Made by a program: the position numbers and the translations under genes. A stretch of 64,000 nt of DNA from Pelagimonas sp. (lineage in GTDB: Bacteria; Pseudomonadota; Alphaproteobacteria; Rhodobacterales; Rhodobacteraceae), in the NCBI GenBank assembly GCA_025210455.1, contig JAOARQ010000035.1, positions 1 through 64,000 on the forward strand. Direction: 5' to 3'. Positions within the stretch are counted from its first letter, which is position 1. Every line of letters starts with the position of its first letter. Below are positions 43,483-51,866 of this stretch, piece by piece. The notes beneath the pieces are model-generated. The model saw nothing but the letters and a program-made list of their open reading frames with translations, was not told where the DNA came from and ran no database searches.

Positions 43483-44538
43483 ATGACCACAGCTTTGCAG
43501 CCCTCTGACAAAGCCCTTGTGCCTTTTGTGTCTGTTGATCACATGATGAAGCTGATCCACCATATCGGACTGGAACAGATGATCACCGGCATCGCAAAAG
43601 AGATCGAAAAAGATTTCAAGCGCTGGGAAAGCTTTGATAAAACCCCGCGTGTTCCGGCCCATTCGCCGCATGGTGTGATTGAACTGATGCCCACCTCGGA
43701 TGGTGAGGCCTATGGGTTTAAGTATGTGAACGGCCATCCCAAAAACACCTCGGAGGGATTGCAGACCGTCACGGCCTTTGGGCTGTTGGCGGATGTTTAC
43801 ACCGGCTATCCGACGCTGCTGACGGAAATGACAATTCTGACGGCGCTGCGCACCGCGGCCACATCAGCGCTGGTGGGGAAATACCTTGCGCCCAAAGGGG
43901 CGCGTTGCATGGCGATGATTGGCAATGGCGCGCAGTCTGAATTTCAATGTCTGGCGTTCAAGGCCCTGTGTGGCATTGATACTGTGCGGCTGTTCGACAC
44001 TGATGCCGCCGCCACCGCGAAATGCGCCGCGAACCTTCAGGGGTATGGGCTGACGGTGGTGTCCTGTACAACCGCTGAAGATGCCATCTAAGGGGCGCAG
44101 ATCATCACCACCTGCACCGCCGATAAGAAATATGCCACCATCCTGACCGATAACATGATCGGCCCGGGCGTTCATATCAACGCCATCGGTGGCGATTGCC
44201 CCGGCAAGACAGAGCTGCACCGCGATATCCTGCTGCGGTCAGATATCTTTGTGGAATACCCTGAACAAACCCGGATCGAGGGTGAAATTCAGGCCTTGGC
44301 CCCCGAACATCCGGTGACTGAGATCTGGCAGGTCATGACCGGTCAGGCCGAAGGCCGCCGCGATAACCGTCAGATCACCCTGTTTGATTCCGTTGGCTTC
44401 GCCATCGAAGATTTTTCAGCGCTGCGCTTTATCAAACAGGCGATCGAGGGGACCGATTTTTTCGAGCCCCTCGATATGCTGGCCGATCCAGATGACCCGC
44501 GTGACCTGTTTGGCATGGTGCAGCGGGCCAAACCCTAA
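43483..44538 (+). pseudogene. ocd: Ornithine cyclodeaminase, interrupted by an in-frame TAA
   Basis: Reading continues in a single frame from ATG 43483 to TAA 44538 (351 codons), except for a TAA at 44089-44091 (codon 203). The N-terminal half ends SCTTAEDAI and the next residues GAQIITTCTADKKYATILT continue the ornithine cyclodeaminase family without gap, so the expected reading is DAIQGAQ and one C-to-T change of a CAA codon would explain the stop. The GNGAQSEFQ Rossmann motif is upstream of the stop; the lid and the rest of the active site are downstream. The enzyme would convert ornithine to proline. It may be a real loss of function or a sequencing error. Confidence 0.85.
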
Positions 44539-44540
44539 AA

Positions 44541-46025
44541 CTAAAAGGCCTGCGCGGCTGCCACCGCGCGTTTCCACGCGTCATATCGGCTTTCGCGCAG
44601 CTCTTCTGCCATATCGGGGGCAAAGCTCTGGTCAAGCGACCAGGTTGCAGCGAACCCGGCCTGATCCGGATAGAAACCGCCTTTTTGCCCGGCCAGCCAG
44701 GCGGCCCCCATGGCGGTGGTTTCCAGCACCCTGGGGCGATCCACCTGCGCATCCAGAATGTTAGACAGGAACTGCATCGCCCAATTGCTGGCGCTCATCC
44801 CGCCATCAACGCGCAGCGCAGCTTTCCCTGACCCTGACCAGTCCGCCTGCATTGCTTCCAGCAGATCGCGGGTTTGAAAGCCTACGCTTTCCAATGCCGC
44901 CCTGGCCATTTCAGCCGGGCCAGAGTTGCGCGCCAGACCAAAGACCGCACCACGGCATTGTGCATTCCAATAGGGCGCACCTAACCCGGTAAAGGCCGGT
45001 ACAATCACAACATTTTGCCCGGCATCTGCGCTTTCGGCCAGTGCCTGCGTCTGGCCAGCACTTTCGATAACGCCTAGCCCGTCGCGCAGCCACTGCACCA
45101 CCGCCCCGGCAATAAAGATGGAGCCTTCCAGCGCATAGGTCGGCTGGCCGTCCAATTGATAGGCGATGGTTGTCAGCAGGCGATGATTGGATGTCACTGG
45201 CACATCGCCGGTGTTCAACAGCGCAAAACACCCGGTGCCATAGGTGGATTTCATCATCCCCGGCTGGAAACAGGCCTGCCCGATTGTGGCGGCCTGCTGA
45301 TCCCCGGCTACGCCTGAGATTGCGATTTCCCCGCCCAGATGCTGCGCCGAAGCGGTGCCGAAATCTGCGGCGCAGTCTTTGACCTCGGGCAGTACTGATT
45401 TGGGGATGTTCAGCAATGCGCAGATTTCATCCGACCATGCACCCGCATGGATATCATACAGCATGGTCCGCGCAGCATTGGTGGCGTCCGTGACATGGCT
45501 TTGCCCATCTGTCAGGTTCCAGATCAGCCAGCTGTCCACTGTGCCAAACGCAAGGTTCCCGGCCTCGGCTTTGGCGCGTGTTTCCGGGGAGCGATCCAGG
45601 ATCCAAGCCAGTTTGGTGGCGCTGAAATACGGATCCAGCAGCAAACCGGTGCGGGCGGTGATCATAGCCTCGGCACCCTGATCCTTTAACTGGGTGCACA
45701 GATCGGCCGTGCGTCGATCTTGCCAGACGATGGCATTATACACAGGTTCGCCCGTGGTCCGATCCCACAAAAGGGTCGTTTCCCGCTGATTGGTGATGCC
45801 GATCGCGTGAATATCCTGTGCGCTCAGCCCCGCCTTGGTCAGCGCGTCGCGGCAGGTTCTGAGCGTTGTGCTCCACAGATCTGCTGGATCGTGTTCAACC
45901 CAGCCTGACTGCGGATAGTGCTGGGGAAACTCTTCCTGGACAACGGAAATCACCTCAAAGGACTGGTTGAACAGGATGGCCCGGCTAGACGTTGTCCCCT
46001 GATCGATGGCCAGAATTGCACCCAT
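44541..46025 (-). CDS. glpK: Glycerol kinase
   Basis: GlpK (494 residues) phosphorylates glycerol to glycerol 3-phosphate. The ATP-site motif [14 protein letters not shown], the glycerol site around QNQRETT-like [14 protein letters not shown], the [11 protein letters not shown] loop and the YGTGCF segment are all present. The start at 46025 has GGGGGAG five bases upstream and gives the usual length; the frame stays open further upstream. Its stop codon is two bases from the ocd stop codon. No glpF, glpD or glpR gene is seen next to it. Confidence 0.95.
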   Translation of the reverse strand: MGAILAIDQGTTSSRAILFNQSFEVISVVQEEFPQHYPQSGWVEHDPADLWSTTLRTCRDALTKAGLSAQDIHAIGITNQRETTLLWDRTTGEPVYNAIVWQDRRTADLCTQLKDQGAEAMITARTGLLLDPYFSATKLAWILDRSPETRAKAEAGNLAFGTVDSWLIWNLTDGQSHVTDATNAARTMLYDIHAGAWSDEICALLNIPKSVLPEVKDCAADFGTASAQHLGGEIAISGVAGDQQAATIGQACFQPGMMKSTYGTGCFALLNTGDVPVTSNHRLLTTIAYQLDGQPTYALEGSIFIAGAVVQWLRDGLGVIESAGQTQALAESADAGQNVVIVPAFTGLGAPYWNAQCRGAVFGLARNSGPAEMARAALESVGFQTRDLLEAMQADWSGSGKAALRVDGGMSASNWAMQFLSNILDAQVDRPRVLETTAMGAAWLAGQKGGFYPDQAGFAATWSLDQSFAPDMAEELRESRYDAWKRAVAAAQAF

Positions 46026-46584
46026 TTTGCTCCCCCTTCGCGCGTTGATGTTTGCGCTCTCACATGATCCCAAACCAGCTGTGCGTGCAAGCCCGGGGCG
46101 ATTCAAGTCATTGGGAATATTTCCCGAATCAGGTAAATTGCCTATACTTTTGGTTGTGTTTGATCGGGTGATGGGCTGGTCTGGTTGTTCGTAAATTGCA
46201 ACAGCAGCATGACAGTTTGTTTTCGCTCATGTATAACAGAGGCTTAACAGCGACATATCCTGAGCTATTAACTAAAATACAAAGAAAAATGTTGCAGGTG
46301 CAGAACTTTCGATATTAGTGACGTCACGTGCGATGCTTTTCAAAAGGAAGTGTCCACGCTTGTAACCCTGCGGAGCGTCTCTGCAGTCCCTTATTCGTAT
46401 GCCAAACACTCAGATGGCAATTGTTTACATGCTCAATCATTGGACGAAGAAGTTGTCCTCGCTGAACTAAAAAATAGATAAAGCAAAGCTTTTGCACAGC
46501 GGACGGGTTCGAGTTGGTAGGTAAAATTTGTTCCAGTGTTCTGTTTTTGTTGAGCTAACTCTTTCTTTCAGGAGACACACTTAA
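46026..46584. other. Long non-coding region between glpK and exoY
   Basis: This is the longest stretch without a gene in the window (559 bases), and richer in A+T than its surroundings. No frame of useful length is open on either strand. It contains the inverted repeat upstream of glpK, a perfect ten-base palindrome GTGACGTCAC at 46318-46327, and the promoter of the exoY-type gene. No tRNA or known RNA is recognised. Confidence 0.6.
46100..46130. promoter_or_regulatory. Nested inverted repeat upstream of glpK
   Basis: GGGAA-N3-TTCCC (46113-46125) is flanked by GATTC (46100-46104) and GAATC (46126-46130). It lies 88-105 bases upstream of the glpK start and could be an operator. The regulator is unknown. 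Confidence 0.35.
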
Positions 46585-47244
46585 ATGGACTCCAGTTCTA
46601 CAAAATTTGACGGCACATTTGATGCGGCCGCTTCATTTGGAAAACAACGTTCGATGGGTTTCATTTACCCAACTGTTAAACGCGGCGTTGACATTGTGTT
46701 CAGCTTGCTGCTGCTGCCCTTCCTCGGGATTTTCTGTCTGGTTCTGCTGGTGCTGAACCCGCTTCACAACAAGGGTGGCCTGTTCTATGTGCAGCGGCGC
46801 ATGGGGCGTTACTGCAAACCCTTCTATGCCATCAAGTTCCGTTCCATGACGGATGTGCCTCAGGTCAGCCGTACCGCGGATGCGCCTTTGGAGGTGGATC
46901 GCATTACCCCACTGGGGGGCTTCCTGCGCAAGTCGCGTATTGATGAACTGCCACAGATCATCAATGTATTGCGCGGCGACATGAGCCTGATCGGTCCGCG
47001 TCCTGATTACTATGACCACGCCGTCGAGTTCCTTGAAAAGATTCGAGGATACCGCGAACGCCATGCTGTCCGTCCGGGCATCAGTGGCCTGGCACAGACC
47101 GAGCTGGGCTATATCGAAGGGTTTGAGGCCACGCGCCGCAAAGTCAGCGCTGACATGTATTACATTACCCATGCCAGCCTTAAACTTGAGGCCTGGATCT
47201 TCTGGCGCACCATCTCGGTTGTTGTGAACCGCTCTGGCGCGTAA
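46585..47244 (+). CDS. ExoY-type sugar transferase
   Basis: A 219-residue initiating sugar-phosphate transferase (bacterial sugar transferase family), which puts the first sugar phosphate on undecaprenyl phosphate at the inner membrane to start an exopolysaccharide. One re-entrant hydrophobic helix (about 29-52) is followed by YVQRRMGRYCKPFYAIKFRSM, the DELPQIINVLRGDMSLIGPRPDY catalytic core and RPGISGLAQT. AGGAG precedes the ATG. The long upstream region suggests elaborate control. It is isolated from the glycosyltransferases at 14-18 kb. Confidence 0.9.
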   Translation: MDSSSTKFDGTFDAAASFGKQRSMGFIYPTVKRGVDIVFSLLLLPFLGIFCLVLLVLNPLHNKGGLFYVQRRMGRYCKPFYAIKFRSMTDVPQVSRTADAPLEVDRITPLGGFLRKSRIDELPQIINVLRGDMSLIGPRPDYYDHAVEFLEKIRGYRERHAVRPGISGLAQTELGYIEGFEATRRKVSADMYYITHASLKLEAWIFWRTISVVVNRSGA

Positions 47245-47272
47245 ACACGGATTACACCGTTGTTAGGAAATA

Positions 47273-47293
47273 GGCCCCTCTGGGGCCTTTTTT
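47273..47293 (+). terminator. Terminator of the exoY-type gene
   Basis: The stem GGCCCC/GGGGCC with a three-base loop is followed by six T, 28 bases after the stop codon. Confidence 0.9.
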
Positions 47294-47436
47294 CGTATCA
47301 GGTCTTTTGTGATTCAGGGATGCCAACGTTGTCTGCAGATGCCGCGGGGTTGCTGACCCCGACCACTGCATCCCGTCGCTAAGGTTTGAACCAAGCGTAA
47401 CTTGCCTCTGCAAACCCAGCGCAGTAGCTTGGAACC

Positions 47437-47847
47437 ATGGGATTTTGCAGAAAATATCTGGATCTAAAACGCTGGCCGACCATTCTGGTCTTTTTGCTTG
47501 CGGGTGGGGTTGCCACGGGGTTTGCCTTTGTGACGGTGAACCTGTTTACCTATGCGATGGCCAACGTCGGTTTTATCAAAAAACATGGGATTGATGCGAT
47601 ACGCCATGGGGCGCTGTGGCAGGTGGCGGAACTTACCATGTGGGGTGCGCTGGCGCTGTTCTATTGGGTGACTTTCAAGATCTGTGAACATGTGCTGGTG
47701 GCGCGGTATTTTTCCTGGACGGAAGGGCGTCACCTGAACCCGGCTAAAGATACTTTGGAATCCGCTCGGCCAAAAGATCCCAGACCACACGCAGACGCGG
47801 GCTTGTCTTCAACTCGCGATGGGCCACCAGCCACACCGGATAGGTGA
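47437..47847 (+). CDS. Small membrane protein of unknown family
   Basis: A 136-residue protein with two clear hydrophobic segments (about 15-40 and 70-92) and a charged tail. I do not recognise the family. The first 100 residues read like a real membrane protein, but the last 35 residues are antisense to the 3' end of the LysR gene (overlap of 104 bases) and are rich in Pro, Arg and Asp, as expected of a frame read through another gene. Loss of an original stop codon is possible. No ribosome-binding site is striking. Confidence 0.5.
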   Translation: MGFCRKYLDLKRWPTILVFLLAGGVATGFAFVTVNLFTYAMANVGFIKKHGIDAIRHGALWQVAELTMWGALALFYWVTFKICEHVLVARYFSWTEGRHLNPAKDTLESARPKDPRPHADAGLSSTRDGPPATPDR

Positions 47848-48634
47848 AATCCAGATCAGGCAAAATGCGTGTCACCTGTGGATCGCGATCCCCCAGCCCG
47901 GCAGGCCCTACACCGATGCCCAGCCCGGCGCGGGTCATTTCCCAATGCGCCGCATGAGAGCTGGAGCTAAAGGTAAAATGATCGTCAGTGATTGGGACCC
48001 CACGTTCCTGCATCGCTTCGACCATGCCTGAATTATGCCCAAAGCCGATGAAATCAGCGCGGCTTAGGTCTGCCGGGGTCTCAAAGGGGCCGTGGTCTTG
48101 CAGATATTCGGGTGCGGCGAAGAGCCCGCCATTGTCCTGAGCTACAAGTTTACCGATCAGATCCGGTTGATCCGGGCGCGCGTTGCGAATGGCAATATCT
48201 GCCTCGCGCCGCTTTAGATCACTGATCGCATTTGAGGCCAGAACCTCAACCCGGATACCGGGCGCTTGTTCGCGAATATCGCGGCACAAAGGGGGCAGCA
48301 ACCAGGATGAGTAAATTTCAGAGGCGGTGATGGTCACCTTGCCTTCGATCGTGTCAGACTGCCCCGAAGCCACAAGTGAAAAGGCATTGGCCGCTTCAGC
48401 CATCTTGCGCGCATGATCTATCAGCGATGCCCCGGCGTCTGTCAGTTCCAAACCGGTGCCCACGCGTTCAAACAGGGTCACACCCAGTTCGTCTTCCAGT
48501 GCAGAAACCTGCCGCCCCAGTGTGGGCTGCGCCATGTTCAACGCCCGCGCAGCCGCAGAAAACGATCCTTCTTCGGCTGTAATCAGAAAGGCGCGCGCGC
48601 GGTTCCAGTCAAAGGCGATTGATTTCCAGTCCAT
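47744..48634 (-). CDS. LysR family transcriptional regulator
   Basis: A 296-residue LysR-type regulator with the N-terminal winged helix (ARAFLITAEEGSFSAAARALNMAQPTLGRQVSALE, here shown by its positions 14-48) and a C-terminal effector-binding domain. It is convergent with, and overlaps, the small membrane protein gene, and a terminator separates it from the small heat-shock gene upstream. No divergently transcribed target lies beside it, so its regulon is unknown. Confidence 0.88.
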   Translation of the reverse strand: MDWKSIAFDWNRARAFLITAEEGSFSAAARALNMAQPTLGRQVSALEDELGVTLFERVGTGLELTDAGASLIDHARKMAEAANAFSLVASGQSDTIEGKVTITASEIYSSWLLPPLCRDIREQAPGIRVEVLASNAISDLKRREADIAIRNARPDQPDLIGKLVAQDNGGLFAAPEYLQDHGPFETPADLSRADFIGFGHNSGMVEAMQERGVPITDDHFTFSSSSHAAHWEMTRAGLGIGVGPAGLGDRDPQVTRILPDLDFTYPVWLVAHRELKTSPRLRVVWDLLAERIPKYL

Positions 48635-48670
48635 GGGTCCAAAGTGTGAGAAACCGTGCGGCTGTCAATG

Positions 48671-48719
48671 AAAAAGGCCCCGGAGTTCCGTGCGGAGTTT
48701 CACGCGGAGGTCCGGGGCC
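48671..48719 (-). terminator. Terminator of the small heat-shock gene
   Basis: On the minus strand a nine-base stem GGCCCCGGA/TCCGGGGCC (48676-48684 with 48711-48719) encloses a second, imperfect hairpin and is followed by five T. Confidence 0.9.
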
Positions 48720-48742
48720 CAGAGACGAAACAGAGATCTGGA

Positions 48743-49216
48743 TCAGTTGACAGCCGCAGCGTCGACCACATCCTTTTCAATCTGCTTGGTTGCGGGTTTG
48801 GCAATGTCAATCCGGCGCGGTTTCAGCGCTTCGGGAATTTCCCGTTCCAGATCAATATGCAGCATCCCATTTTCATGCAGCGCACCTGTCACGCGCACAT
48901 GGTCTGCCAGGTGGAAACGGCGTTCAAAGGCGCGTGTGGCGATGCCACGATGCAAAAAGGCCTTTTCCGCATCATCATCTGCCTTGCGGGCGGAAACAAC
49001 CAGTGCCTTTTCCTTGACCTCAACCATCAGGTCATCTTCGGCAAAGCCCGCAACGGCCACGGAAATCCGATAGGCGTCATTGTCGGTCTTTTCGATATTG
49101 TAGGGGGGGTAACCGGTCTGCGGCGTTTCGGTGGACAAAACGCGGTCCATCATTTCTGCGATTTGGTCAAAACCAACAGTGGCACGGTAGAGCGGGGCAA
49201 AATCAAATTGTCGCAT
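48743..49216 (-). CDS. ibpA: Small heat-shock protein, Hsp20/IbpA family
   Basis: A 157-residue alpha-crystallin-type chaperone that holds unfolded proteins. The start MRQFDFAPLYRATVGFD is typical of proteobacterial IbpA; the alpha-crystallin domain spans about 36-130 with YRISVAVAGF and LHRGIATRAFERRF; a short C-terminal extension carries the IDIAKP segment. GGAGGA precedes the ATG at 49216; this is also the strand of a ROSE-like thermometer. It follows a protease gene on the same strand, but has its own heat-shock promoter inside the end of that gene. Confidence 0.92.
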   Translation of the reverse strand: MRQFDFAPLYRATVGFDQIAEMMDRVLSTETPQTGYPPYNIEKTDNDAYRISVAVAGFAEDDLMVEVKEKALVVSARKADDDAEKAFLHRGIATRAFERRFHLADHVRVTGALHENGMLHIDLEREIPEALKPRRIDIAKPATKQIEKDVVDAAAVN

Positions 49217-49310
49217 GGATCCTCCATTGAGCGATTCCGTTTCAAGCGGCGTCTTCCCATCCGGGACAGACGTCTGACGAACACGGGACCCAGCATTAGG
49301 CATCCCGATG
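49217..49310 (-). ncRNA. ROSE-like RNA thermometer in the ibpA leader
   Basis: In the minus-strand leader the sequence ATCGCT (49235-49230) faces AGGAT (49223-49219) of the ribosome-binding site, pairing A-U, U-A, C-G, then a bulged G, then C-G and U-A. This is the signature UYGCU/AGGA pairing with a bulged G of ROSE elements, which open at high temperature. Flanking GG and CC allow two more pairs. Further hairpins (CCG/CGG, CAGACGTCTG) lie upstream within the roughly 90-base leader, the size expected for ROSE. Confidence 0.6.
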
Positions 49311-49316
49311 ACATTC

Positions 49317-49344
49317 AGATGGGGATTACTCGGATGTTTTCAAG
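49317..49344 (-). promoter_or_regulatory. Sigma-32 (RpoH) promoter of ibpA
   Basis: On the minus strand CTTGAAA (49344-49338) and CCCCATCT (49324-49317) are separated by 13 bases. Both boxes match the sigma-32 consensus CTTGAAA and CCCCATnT. The promoter overlaps the last codons of the upstream protease gene and starts a leader of about 90 bases. Confidence 0.78.
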
Positions 49345-50108
49345 ATCTCGCGCTGGGCATCCTTGGCCGAGACCAGAAACACCGCCGCATCCGGGTTTTG
49401 CTTGCGGGCCAGTTCCTGACGCAGGACGGCCAGAGGCGATTGCAGATCCGTGGCCAGCGACACCTGTTGCCCTGCGGCTTCGGCTTTGGCGGAAACCACC
49501 GAGACAATGCGTGCCTGCCCTGTGTCATCAAAGGTGAACACCGGTGATCCCGAGGCCCCGAAATCCACGGTGCAGGACAGGATCAGGATGCCATCCTGTT
49601 TGGCAAAGACATGGCACATCTCTTGCAGGCTTGGGGCTTCGCTGCGGTTGTGGGCATAAGACACCACGCCCACCTGCGCGCCCTGATCGGGATCTTCTTC
49701 GGTGCCGAAGGGCACGACGCTTTGGGTGCGGATTGGCAGTTGCAATTCGACCAGCGCCAAATCATTGCGGACCCTTGCGGACCCTTCCGGTCCGGTAAAA
49801 TCAAACGCGGGATGGATGGCGGTACGGCGCACGCGACGGTGGTTGGCTGGTCGCCCGTCACGCCACCCCGCCAGAAAGCGAATGTCATCCACCGGCAGTT
49901 CCGCCCCGGTGGCGCGATCATACAGGCAATGCGCTGCTGTCAGCACGATATGCGGCTCAATCAAGGCACCGGTACAGAACCCGGCCCCGCTTATTTCCAG
50001 ACGGCCCACGGCCTCCCACCGAGGGTCGGGCGGGGCGTCAGTAGACACCGGCTGCGCAAGAGTGTTTTGCGCCCATAGTGAGATCAGCAAAGCCAGAGGA
50101 AACCGCAA
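49326..50108 (-). CDS. Trypsin-like serine protease, secreted
   Basis: A 260-residue secreted protease of the trypsin (S1) family. After a signal peptide ending in LAQ, the catalytic histidine is in LTAAHC, the aspartate in RNDLALVEL and the serine in DFGASGSPVF. The start appears to be a TTG at 50108, preceded by GAGGA eight bases upstream; no ATG gives the signal peptide. It is upstream of ibpA, whose promoter lies within its 3' end. The substrate is unknown; a role in envelope stress is possible from context. Confidence 0.82.
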   Translation of the reverse strand: MRFPLALLISLWAQNTLAQPVSTDAPPDPRWEAVGRLEISGAGFCTGALIEPHIVLTAAHCLYDRATGAELPVDDIRFLAGWRDGRPANHRRVRRTAIHPAFDFTGPEGSARVRNDLALVELQLPIRTQSVVPFGTEEDPDQGAQVGVVSYAHNRSEAPSLQEMCHVFAKQDGILILSCTVDFGASGSPVFTFDDTGQARIVSVVSAKAEAAGQQVSLATDLQSPLAVLRQELARKQNPDAAVFLVSAKDAQREILKTSE

Positions 50109-50171
50109 TTCTCTATCCTCAAGGTTAATCCGGCCTTTAGGATAGAGCGCGTTCTGGGCGAAAATTTGGCG

Positions 50172-51464
50172 CTAGGCGTTTTTTGCCAGCGCGGCTGGTT
50201 TGGGGCCGCCCGTCGCCCAATCCAGAAGTTCCACAGTGTGAACAATCGGGATCTCGGTGCCCGAACCGATCTGCATCATGCAGCCAATATTGCCGGCGGC
50301 AATCACATTTGGTTTCTTGGCCTCGATCGACGCAACCTTCCATGATTTCAACTGTTTGGAAATCTCGGGCTGCAACAGATTGTAGGTGCCGGCAGAGCCG
50401 CAGCATAGGTGGCCATTTTCGGGCTGCACCACTTTGAACCCAGCTTTTTGCAGCAGTGCTTTGGGGGCGTCTTTGATCTGCTGGCCATGTTGCAGCGAAC
50501 AGGCCGCATGATAGGCAACGGTCAGCCCCTGCGGATCACATTTGGGCAGATCCAGCTTTTGCGTGAATTCACTGATATCCATCGCAATATCTGAGACACG
50601 AGCGGCATCCTGCGCCAGATCGGAGGTGCGGAACATATGGCCGTAGTCTTTCACCGTTGTGCCGCAGCCACTGGTGTTGATGATGATGGCATCCAGACCA
50701 TCCCCATCCATTTCCGCGCACCAGGCACGGATATTCGCGGCCGCAGATCCATGGCTGGCTTCGGTCTTGCCCATATGGTGGGTCAGCGCGCCACAGCATC
50801 CGGCCCCTTGGGCGACCACCACCTCGCAGCCCAGACGTGTGAGCAGCCGGATTGTGGCGTCGTTGATATCGGTATTCAGCGCCTTTTGCGCGCAGCCAGT
50901 CATCAGCGCCACCCGCTTTTTCCGGGGGCTCTGCGCAGGGAAGCTTTGCGGATCATCGTTGCGGCTGACGGGGGGAATGGTTTTCGGGGCCATTTCCAGC
51001 ATCGCCCGCAACCGGGCGTCCGGCATCAAAAAGGCAAAGGGGCGCCCGATCTTTGCGGCTGCCAAAGCCAGACGGAACCGCATCGGATAGGGCAGGATCT
51101 GCGAGAGTGTCCACCGCAACGCGCGATCCATAAAGGGGCGTTTGTAATTGTTTTCAATGTACTCACGCGCGTGATCCACCAGATGCATGTAATGCACGCC
51201 TGATGGGCAGGTGGTCATACAGCTTAGGCAGGACAGGCAGCGATCAATGTGCTTGACGGTTTTCTCATCCGGCACACGTTCGTTTTCAAGCATGTCCTTG
51301 ATCAGATAGATCCGCCCGCGCGGGCTGTCGAGTTCATCACCAAGGGCCTGATAGGTCGGGCAGGTTGCAGTGCAGAACCCGCAATGCACACAGGTGCGCA
51401 GGATTTCATTGGCCCGCGCAGTGCCCGGCTCTTTCAACTGCGCGTCAGTAAATGTCGTTTGCAT
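50172..51464 (-). CDS. glcF: Glycolate oxidase iron-sulfur subunit
   Basis: GlcF (430 residues) carries electrons from GlcD in glycolate oxidation. Two [4Fe-4S] binding motifs are near the N-terminus, CVHCGFCTATCP (about 26-37) and CLSCLSCMTTCP (about 77-88), followed by two CCG domains (CCGALTHHMG and CCGSAGTYN). It is the last gene of glcD-glcE-(small membrane protein)-glcF. Glycolate from algal exudates is a plausible substrate for this organism. The complex oxidises glycolate to glyoxylate and reduces the quinone pool. Confidence 0.94.
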   Translation of the reverse strand: MQTTFTDAQLKEPGTARANEILRTCVHCGFCTATCPTYQALGDELDSPRGRIYLIKDMLENERVPDEKTVKHIDRCLSCLSCMTTCPSGVHYMHLVDHAREYIENNYKRPFMDRALRWTLSQILPYPMRFRLALAAAKIGRPFAFLMPDARLRAMLEMAPKTIPPVSRNDDPQSFPAQSPRKKRVALMTGCAQKALNTDINDATIRLLTRLGCEVVVAQGAGCCGALTHHMGKTEASHGSAAANIRAWCAEMDGDGLDAIIINTSGCGTTVKDYGHMFRTSDLAQDAARVSDIAMDISEFTQKLDLPKCDPQGLTVAYHAACSLQHGQQIKDAPKALLQKAGFKVVQPENGHLCCGSAGTYNLLQPEISKQLKSWKVASIEAKKPNVIAAGNIGCMMQIGSGTEIPIVHTVELLDWATGGPKPAALAKNA

Positions 51465-51512
51465 GTTGGCTCACATAGCTTGGGTGGGCTTCGCCACCCG
51501 GTTAGAGGTTCG

Positions 51513-51866
51513 CTAGATGCGCAATGCACCCATCAGGGATGTGGCGGTGGCCATGCCAAACCAGGGCATGGTTGTTGCCAGAATGCCCAGCACCATCAGC
51601 AGCCGTTTCAGTTGCCGATCACGGGCATGGTGTCGAAGCGCCAATGTCACCAGCGCAATCCCGACAACCCAGGCCAACCAGAAAGCAAACAGCATGCTCA
51701 TTGGTTGGCTTTCCTTGATCTCAACCCCCCAGACAACCAATGCGATCACCGCCCCTGCCAGCAGGCCAATGGTTTTGGCGCGGGCAGGCAGCCGCAGCGC
51801 CAATGCGCACAGCACAGGGCCAACGGCGAAACAGAGGGCAAAAGCGACCACAACACTTTGGTTCAT
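51513..51866 (-). CDS. Small membrane protein inserted in the glc operon
   Basis: A 117-residue protein with four hydrophobic segments and a short basic loop RHHARDRQLKR. I do not recognise a named family. It sits between glcE and glcF, with an ATGA overlap with glcE, and so is translated from the same mRNA as the glycolate oxidase. A membrane anchor for the GlcDEF complex is possible, as the known subunits are soluble, but this is speculation. Confidence 0.72.
   Translation of the reverse strand: MNQSVVVAFALCFAVGPVLCALALRLPARAKTIGLLAGAVIALVVWGVEIKESQPMSMLFAFWLAWVVGIALVTLALRHHARDRQLKRLLMVLGILATTMPWFGMATATSLMGALRI

Noticed and set aside
44089..44091. Programmed recoding (readthrough, selenocysteine or pyrrolysine) of the ocd stop
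   Set aside because: Selenocysteine uses TGA and pyrrolysine TAG; this is TAA. No special downstream structure is seen, so a plain nonsense change or sequence error is simpler.
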